Made by a program: the position numbers and the translations under genes
Shown here: positions 41,328 to 45,981 of the stretch, piece by piece
How the letters are laid out: every line of letters begins with the position of its first letter
How positions within the stretch are numbered: position 1 is the first letter of the stretch
NCBI GenBank assembly: GCA_003167555.1
Contig: PMSN01000028.1
Coordinates: forward strand, 1 to 45,981
Length of the DNA: 45,981 bases
Source: Spartobacteria bacterium
GTDB lineage: Bacteria > Verrucomicrobiota > Verrucomicrobiia > Chthoniobacterales > UBA10450
Direction: 5' to 3'
Notes under the pieces: model-generated
The model's input: only the letters and a program-made list of their open reading frames with translations
The model's database searches: none
Told to the model about the DNA's origin: nothing

Positions 41328-42008
41328 TCACAGACGGGAGAGCGCTTTTTCGGCCAGGGCCTTCGTTTTATTGATCATCATCTCCTGGCTGTCGGGACCG
41401 CCGATGGCGACGCGAATAAACGAGTTCTTTTTCAAAACGTAAAGCGCTCCGCCAAGGCGATTACCTGTCCAGTAGGCCTCATCGCCAAGGCCCTCGATTT
41501 TCTTCGGCGGAGGAGATTTCTCGTCTTCGCCTTTTTCGCGCCCAGGCGCGGGGGTTTCTTTTTTTTCTTTTTCGCTATCGGCTTCATCGCCGGAAAAACG
41601 GCCGAAGGTCTCTTTCCAGAAATCTGTCGGCGTGCGATTACCTGGCCGACCCGGATTGCTTTGCGTCACCGCCAGACTGACGGAGCGGCTGTATTCCTTG
41701 GCGGTGTAGAAACATTGTGAGACTTCAAATTCTCCCTCGGCGTTGCCACTGCTCTTAACGTCAATGATGGGGGAATCCTGGATCGCTTGAATTTCCTCCT
41801 TCGTGATCAGCGCGCACGCGTCGAACTTCGGCGCTTCCTGCGCAGGAGAAACGGAAGGTGTTTGCACAATGACGGGAGTGCTCCCGTTGGATTCTTTTGC
41901 GCGCGAGTCCGACGAAGGCGCCTTCCCGCATCCGGCGAGAGCTAGAAGACAAATGGAAATAAAGAACGGCCTGGAAGCGCGCGCCCATTCATAAGATTTT
42001 TGTAACAT
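41328..42008 (-). CDS. Predicted lipoprotein
   Basis: A 226-residue protein with a lipobox: a hydrophobic stretch FFISICLLALAGC with the lipidated Cys27. A Ser/Thr-rich linker (SSDSRAKESNGSTPVIVQT) follows, then a folded part starting FDACALITKEEIQAIQDSPI, similar in outline to small lipoproteins of the DUF3558 kind. Residues about 135-168 are a charged low-complexity stretch (ADSEKEKKETPAPGREKGED). The C-terminus (KKNSFIRVAIGGPDSQEM) is well folded-looking. I cannot name a function; it is probably in the outer membrane or periplasm. It follows the zinc-ribbon membrane protein after 22 bases on the same strand, so it may belong to that operon. Confidence 0.75.
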   Translation of the reverse strand: MLQKSYEWARASRPFFISICLLALAGCGKAPSSDSRAKESNGSTPVIVQTPSVSPAQEAPKFDACALITKEEIQAIQDSPIIDVKSSGNAEGEFEVSQCFYTAKEYSRSVSLAVTQSNPGRPGNRTPTDFWKETFGRFSGDEADSEKEKKETPAPGREKGEDEKSPPPKKIEGLGDEAYWTGNRLGGALYVLKKNSFIRVAIGGPDSQEMMINKTKALAEKALSRL

Positions 42009-42030
42009 ATGTGAACTTCAATCGAAGCCG

Positions 42031-43134
42031 CTACCTCGAGTGCGTGTAGATCGCGGCCACGATGACAAGCAACAAAATGGCGGCGAGCACCGCCACCGTG
42101 ATCTTGATCCAGCTCAAAGGATAGCACCCGCCGATCGTGCCGGTATAACCATTGACCACTACCTGGAAATTCTTCGCGCCATAGGTGTAAGCGACCAGCC
42201 AGACCGGGACGAGGATGTGTTTGAAGGTCTGTCCGGAAAAGGTCGAGATGACATTGAGATTGCGATGCGTGTCGCCCGGCACCTCGGAGCCGCAAAGGTC
42301 ACGCGTCTTTCGCTCCATGATGTTCCGCGAGTTTTGCGCCGCCGCCACCAGATCGATCTGGTATTGCTCGACGACCCAACCGGAAAGGAAGCCCGGATCG
42401 TAAGGCTTCAGGTCCGTGGTCGTGGGAAACGGCTCGATCTTCCGCAAGAGTTTCTCCTCGATGCCGCGCGAGGCCGGCACCAGCTCGTCGTTGAAGAAAT
42501 GTTCGAGCGACCCGGCGGCGGGGACCCAGCGCGTCCTTTGCACCTGACGCGTCTGCGATTTGCCATCCGAGTCGGTATAGGTCTCCGTTTCGTAGTAGTA
42601 GTAGCCGGAATCCGCCGTCCAGTCGGCGTGCACGTGCGCGTCGAAGGTCCAGTAAGGAATGTAAATGCCGCGCACGGTGTCAGTGAGCGCCTTTGCCTTC
42701 AGCGCGCTGGGCGCGAACCAGCGGTTGCCATACCAGTTGCGGACGCGGTCGCGCACCTCCGGCTCGGGCAGCTTGAATTCCAGAAGCGATTCCGGACGAA
42801 TCGGCGCTTTGATTTCTTCGACGGGAATGAGCGACGCCGAGCCGCAGAATTCGCAGCGCTGTCCTACTCGATTAGGATCGAAGACCGAGATGGCCTGACA
42901 ACTCCGGCATTTCACCGAAGTCTTCTCGACCTGCCAGCCGCGCTTTTCATCGCCTACCTCGCGCAAGGCCGCGGCGAGGTCGTTCTCCATTACATCCCCG
43001 GCTTGCTGCGGCAGTTGCGCGGGAGAGACTGTGTTACAAAACGGACAGACCAGCGCCTGCTTCGCCGGGTTCCATTCCGCCGCCGCGCCACAAGCGGGGC
43101 AAGCCTCTTTCGGTCGCGCCGTGATTTCAGCCAT
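42031..43134 (-). CDS. Double zinc-ribbon membrane protein (YdjG-like)
   Basis: A 367-residue protein with two N-terminal zinc ribbons: Cys12, Cys15, Cys30 and Cys33 (CPACG, CPFC), then Cys76, Cys79, Cys94 and Cys97 (CRSC, CEFC). The middle domain (about 125-320) has WYGNRWFAPSALKAKA, then GIYIPYWTFDAHVHADWTAD and HILVPVWLVAYTYGAKNFQV. One membrane helix closes it (about 341-362, ITVAVLAAILLLVIVAAIY). This architecture resembles YdjG of Bacillus subtilis, which with YdjI (an SPFH protein) recruits PspA to the membrane; here the SPFH gene is 14 bases upstream on the same strand. No PspA gene is in the window. Function by context: membrane stress or lipid domain organisation. Confidence 0.82.
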   Translation of the reverse strand: MAEITARPKEACPACGAAAEWNPAKQALVCPFCNTVSPAQLPQQAGDVMENDLAAALREVGDEKRGWQVEKTSVKCRSCQAISVFDPNRVGQRCEFCGSASLIPVEEIKAPIRPESLLEFKLPEPEVRDRVRNWYGNRWFAPSALKAKALTDTVRGIYIPYWTFDAHVHADWTADSGYYYYETETYTDSDGKSQTRQVQRTRWVPAAGSLEHFFNDELVPASRGIEEKLLRKIEPFPTTTDLKPYDPGFLSGWVVEQYQIDLVAAAQNSRNIMERKTRDLCGSEVPGDTHRNLNVISTFSGQTFKHILVPVWLVAYTYGAKNFQVVVNGYTGTIGGCYPLSWIKITVAVLAAILLLVIVAAIYTHSR

Positions 43135-43148
43135 CGCCGCGAGAGCTC

Positions 43149-44258
43149 TTAAGCTTTCAGGAATTCATCCAGGGCCGCGCGCGTCACACGCCAGGTGGAT
43201 CCAATCTTCTTCGCTTTGAGATCGCCGGCTTCGATCGTAGCTATCACGTCGCCTTCACTGACTCCAAGTGTATTAGCCACATCGCCGGGGCTCAGGAGCT
43301 CAGGCTGTCCACCGGCCGCCGATGGCGGAGGCGATGTCGACGCAGGAGTATTCGTTTGGCCCAGCAACGGCGGTGGAACGCCGGGCGTAGTTTGCGGTCC
43401 CAGGATGCCGCCTTGTTGCTGCATCATTTGTTGCGCCATCGCCATGCCCACCGCCATCTCGGTGGCGAACCCGCCGGCGCTCGTTCCTCCCGGCTGCGTC
43501 ATCCCCTGGCCCATCTGGAATTTCACGAAGTCATTCAGGTTACCCACCGCCGCCATCGACGAACGTTTGTCGATCGCCTGCTCCACTTCCGGCGGCACGC
43601 TTACGTTCTCGAGGACGAAGCTGGTCAACTCGAGGCCATACTTCGCAGTCGTCACGGGATTGATCAACGGCAGCAAGGCCGCGCCCACTTCGCTGTAGCG
43701 CGCCGCCACGTCGAGTACAGGAATTTTGGAATGCGCCAGCGCCTCGCTAAAGAGGCTCACGATTCGGGAACGCATCGTATCGGCGAATTCATCCAGGCGA
43801 AAATGTTGATCGCTCCCAGCCACCTCCTTCAGGAACAACTTCGGATCGGTGATCCTGAAATCGTAGATGCCAAACGCGCGCGCCCGCACAATGCCGAAGT
43901 CGTTATCGCGCATCATCACCGGGTTCGAAGTCCCCCATTTGTTCCCCGTGAACAGTCGCGTGCTCACGTAATACACGTCCGCCTTGAACGGCGTGCTGAA
44001 GCCGTACTTCCAGCCCTTCAACGTCGTTAGGACCGGGATGTTGTCCGTGGTGAGCGTATACTTTCCCGGCGCGAAGGTGTCGCCGAATTGTCCCAGGTAA
44101 ACGAACTGCGCCACCTGCGATTCGCGCACGATCAATTGCGCGCCGTTCTTGATTTGCTTGTCTTCGTCCGGCCAGCGAAAGCTGAGCGTGTCGCGGGAAT
44201 CATCCGTCCATTCGATGATCTCGATCAGCTCGCCTTTAATGAAGTTCATGAGTCCCAT
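43149..44258 (-). CDS. SPFH protein with C-terminal helix-turn-helix
   Basis: A 369-residue protein of the YdjI-type SPFH family (also called virion core-like). The SPFH part (about 1-245) starts MGLMNFIKGELIEIIEWTDD and holds RESQVAQFVYLGQFGDTFAP and LELTSFVLENVSVPPEVEQA. A Gly/Met/Gln/Pro-rich linker (about 250-318, AMAQQMMQQQGGILGPQ) follows. Unusually, residues 320-369 form a helix-turn-helix of the excisionase/MerR type: LSPGDVANTLGVSEGDVIAT, then IEAGDLKAKKIGSTWRVTRA. Relatives often end in a zinc ribbon. The gene begins the unit SPFH, zinc-ribbon membrane protein, lipoprotein. The extra domain may tether the protein to DNA or a protein partner; neither is shown. Confidence 0.83.
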   Translation of the reverse strand: MGLMNFIKGELIEIIEWTDDSRDTLSFRWPDEDKQIKNGAQLIVRESQVAQFVYLGQFGDTFAPGKYTLTTDNIPVLTTLKGWKYGFSTPFKADVYYVSTRLFTGNKWGTSNPVMMRDNDFGIVRARAFGIYDFRITDPKLFLKEVAGSDQHFRLDEFADTMRSRIVSLFSEALAHSKIPVLDVAARYSEVGAALLPLINPVTTAKYGLELTSFVLENVSVPPEVEQAIDKRSSMAAVGNLNDFVKFQMGQGMTQPGGTSAGGFATEMAVGMAMAQQMMQQQGGILGPQTTPGVPPPLLGQTNTPASTSPPPSAAGGQPELLSPGDVANTLGVSEGDVIATIEAGDLKAKKIGSTWRVTRAALDEFLKA

Positions 44259-44355
44259 ATGATGATTTTCTTTCTACGGTTGAGGTCGCGGGCTTTAACA
44301 ATGAACGGAAATGTCCTGAAATGCAAAGACGGTCGGAATTCCGCTTCGGCGTTCA

Positions 44356-44883
44356 TTAGATTCGCGCGTCTCGCGGTCGCAGGGTCAACAGTGAGGACCG
44401 ACCTCTTTTTCTCCCGCTCCGGTCATACTGGTAGCCGTCCGCCGTCCCCCAATCTCGCTGTTCATACCGGTGCCGCCCCAGCGCATCGAACCCATAGTCA
44501 AAGCGGCCCATCTGCCAATTGGCAAAGTAATCGCTTTGGCCCCGCACCCGGTTCAGCTCATCCACGTCGTATTCGGCGTGCGCGCCGGAGAGCACGGTGC
44601 GCGCCGTGCGGTTCCCGCTGGCGTCGTAGGTATATCGGACCACTGGAGTGTTATAATACCCGCCAAAGATGGCCGGGTCGAGCTTGATGTTATCGAGCTG
44701 GTTGCGCTGGGTGTAGCCGTAAAGGAACTGGTAACCCTGAGGGTAAATGAGCCGGCTTCTGTTCCCATCCGCATCGTATTGGTAAACCGTGCTTCGTTGG
44801 GCCCAGAGGCCGTAGCTCTTGATCGTCTCGGTCTCGCTCGTGTGACGATTGGTCATTGATCGCGCGTTGACCGTTTTGGCCAC
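44356..44883 (-). CDS. Orphan Rhs-repeat fragment
   Basis: A 175-residue open frame (GTG start) made of YD/Rhs repeats: YQYDADGNRSRLIYPQGYQF, YTYDASGNRTARTVL, YDVDELNRVRGQSD and FDYGFDALGRHRYEQR. Complete Rhs proteins have over a thousand residues and end in a toxin domain after a DPIG-like core; this fragment has neither the shell nor a tip. An in-frame stop 24 bases above the GTG means no nearby extension. It lies on the same strand as the Rhs toxin C-terminus at the window edge and overlaps the 3' end of the small Sel1-like gene. It is best read as a displaced Rhs piece left by recombination between toxin cassettes; expression is doubtful. Confidence 0.65.
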   Translation of the reverse strand: MAKTVNARSMTNRHTSETETIKSYGLWAQRSTVYQYDADGNRSRLIYPQGYQFLYGYTQRNQLDNIKLDPAIFGGYYNTPVVRYTYDASGNRTARTVLSGAHAEYDVDELNRVRGQSDYFANWQMGRFDYGFDALGRHRYEQRDWGTADGYQYDRSGRKRGRSSLLTLRPRDARI

Positions 44884-45311
44884 CGGTAACGACTGAAATC
44901 TCGTTCAGGATCCCGTCCGTTGCTGAACATATGCTCGGTCGAAATGTAAAGAGCCCCTCTTCCTCGCTTCGCAACAGATTGGAGCATTATTCGCGCTTCC
45001 TCACTTCCGCCTTTTCGTGCTATCGAATACCAGTGCAATGCTACGTCCTCCAGCTTGGTGATGGCGGGCCCACGCATTCCACGCTTTTGCTGTCCGGCTG
45101 CCTCAAGGACGTAAAACGTAGCGACGTAAAATGCCGCTTCCGGGTTTCCCTTTTTTGCCTCAGCAAGGTAGATCGCCGCAGCGGCCAGAGCACCTGATTG
45201 CCTATACGTTTCTTCCGCTCGCGAAAAACGGTCATCAGATGTCGCCGTGCGACAAGTGACAAGAAGCAAAGCGAACAAACCAAAAAGAATAGTCCTAGCA
45301 GGAGAGTGCAT
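44853..45311 (-). CDS. Small exported Sel1-like protein, possible immunity protein
   Basis: A 152-residue protein with an export signal (hydrophobic core ILFGLFALLLVTC). Cys20 could be lipidated, although Thr before it is atypical for a lipobox. Two Sel1/TPR-like helical pairs follow (AALAAAAIYLAEAKKGNPEA pattern; ALHWYSIARKGGSEEARIML). I chose the ATG at 45311, which gives a proper signal peptide; the longer frame from 45380 overlaps the toxin gene. It begins 10 bases after the Rhs toxin stop, the place where polymorphic toxins usually carry their immunity gene, so an immunity role is a fair inference. The last 20 residues (RDFSRYRWPKRSTRDQ) overlap the Rhs fragment in another frame and may be a non-native tail. 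Confidence 0.65.
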   Translation of the reverse strand: MHSPARTILFGLFALLLVTCRTATSDDRFSRAEETYRQSGALAAAAIYLAEAKKGNPEAAFYVATFYVLEAAGQQKRGMRGPAITKLEDVALHWYSIARKGGSEEARIMLQSVAKRGRGALYISTEHMFSNGRDPERDFSRYRWPKRSTRDQ

Positions 45312-45321
45312 GGCGATTTTC

Positions 45322-45981
45322 TTAATGCCCGAATGGAATTGTATTATCATACCAACTGCGACTTGGTTGTGCAGGATCATTCAAACGCACACCGTTTCGC
45401 AATAGAAACCGATCTTCGACGATCATCGCCTGCTGTTCGATGCCGTATTTTTCGAATTGGGTTTGACCCCCTACTGGAAGGTAATCATACCCACCGTGCG
45501 TTAATTTCTCATAAGCAATTCTAAGCGTCGACATTCCGTGCTGAAACTGATATACATGCATCATCTCGTGAACAAAAATCGCCTTGTTGCCTAAAGAAGC
45601 CTTGCTGAAATCGGAGCGATAACCGGGGTCCTTGGAATGAAAATAAAGTCTTCCATTCGGTGTCATTGCCCTATCTCTGGGTTGACCTGGAACATACGAG
45701 CGGTGAAAATTTTTTACCGCCTGATAGTCAATGCTGTCGCCATACTCAGACTTCGCCAACTTTACCTCGCCGCTTGTTAGCGATCGCCCCCCTTTGTTCC
45801 CCTCGTTCTCGGACGAAATGGCTTTAGCTCCGCCTCCACTCACATCTCCGCCGCCCATTCCGGCCGGATACTCCTGGTATTTTTTTAGAATCTCATCGAA
45901 TGACAAAAGAGAATTGCCTTGCATGAACATGAGTCTGCTCCAAGCGAAGTCCACCGAGAGCAACCCCGTCGGATCGCTGCG
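45322..45981 (-). CDS. Rhs polymorphic toxin, C-terminal metallopeptidase domain (partial)
   Basis: The 3' end of a longer gene whose 5' part lies beyond the right edge; 219 residues are visible. The first residues read RSDPTGLLSVDFAWSR, like the junction after an Rhs core. After a Gly-rich linker (MGGGDVSGGG) comes a compact domain: SLTSGEVKLAKSEYGDSIDY, FHRSYVPGQPRDRAMTPNGR, LYFHSKDPGYRSDF, then VHEMMHVYQFQHG with the zinc-binding HExxH motif at about 138-142. YGIEQQAMIVED carries a candidate third ligand. A similar domain occurs in Rhs/VgrG-associated effectors of type VI secretion. It is followed after 10 bases by a small exported protein. I call it an effector peptidase; its target is unknown. 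Confidence 0.78.
   Translation of the reverse strand, partial: RSDPTGLLSVDFAWSRLMFMQGNSLLSFDEILKKYQEYPAGMGGGDVSGGGAKAISSENEGNKGGRSLTSGEVKLAKSEYGDSIDYQAVKNFHRSYVPGQPRDRAMTPNGRLYFHSKDPGYRSDFSKASLGNKAIFVHEMMHVYQFQHGMSTLRIAYEKLTHGGYDYLPVGGQTQFEKYGIEQQAMIVEDRFLLRNGVRLNDPAQPSRSWYDNTIPFGH

Overview
The window is a GC-rich, gene-dense bacterial chromosome segment. The gene content suggests a soil Verrucomicrobiota bacterium, probably a Spartobacteria/Chthoniobacterales relative. Pointers are DUF5069, a long delta-60 repeat protein, the ABC/GldF/GldG/DUF4340 cluster, many start codons without a clear Shine-Dalgarno, and many short dispersed palindromes. This placement is inferred from protein families; there is no rRNA or marker gene to confirm it. 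I see no tRNA, rRNA, CRISPR array, transposase or integrase. No stretch over about 225 bases lacks a gene; the largest gaps (35768-35991, 18152-18370, 26679-26880) hold a candidate promoter or long inverted repeats.

Layout. 1-5.7 kb: a Pmp3-type membrane peptide, a secreted tricorn-like protease, a Kir-type K+ channel diverging from a UBP zinc-finger protein, and a DUF5069 protein. 5.7-10 kb: a 5-oxoproline operon (pxpB-pxpC-pxpA and an APC permease, joined by ATGA overlaps) and a small membrane protein. 10-14.7 kb: an orphan ABC permease, YceI, a short RecO, a GT39 glycosyltransferase and an exported propeller-like protein. 14.8-18.2 kb: an exported protein with 14 delta-60 repeats. 18.4-23.9 kb: the 2-oxoglutarate dehydrogenase operon (E1, E2, E3). 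23.9-25.7 kb: a nucleotidyltransferase-fold protein overlapping an HtrA-type protease. 25.7-31 kb: an ABC exporter-like cluster (ATPase, permease, GldG, DUF4340). 31.1-35.8 kb: succinate dehydrogenase (sdhCAB), a TPR-like protein and the menaquinone methyltransferase, on one strand. 36-37.7 kb: a protein of unknown function, an ABM monooxygenase and a truncated YdeI-like gene. 37.7-41.2 kb: a large exported Asp-box protein sharing a C-terminal double module with the delta-60 protein. 41.3-44.3 kb: a lipoprotein, a double zinc-ribbon membrane protein and an SPFH protein with a C-terminal helix-turn-helix. 44.3-46 kb: an Rhs polymorphic-toxin locus cut by the window edge.

How the genes work together. 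The central-metabolism blocks are coherent: 2-oxoglutarate dehydrogenase makes succinyl-CoA, succinate dehydrogenase passes electrons to quinone, and the methyltransferase completes menaquinone. The Pxp operon would feed 5-oxoproline into glutamate.

The least ordinary parts are three. First, the Rhs C-terminal HExxH peptidase is followed 10 bases later by a small exported Sel1-like gene and then an orphan Rhs fragment. Second, the SPFH-HTH/zinc-ribbon pair resembles the Bacillus YdjI/YdjG membrane-stress partners but carries a DNA-binding-type tail. Third, several palindromic repeat families sit on gene boundaries and even inside reading frames, where they supply stop codons, part of a signal peptide and an internal hexapeptide.
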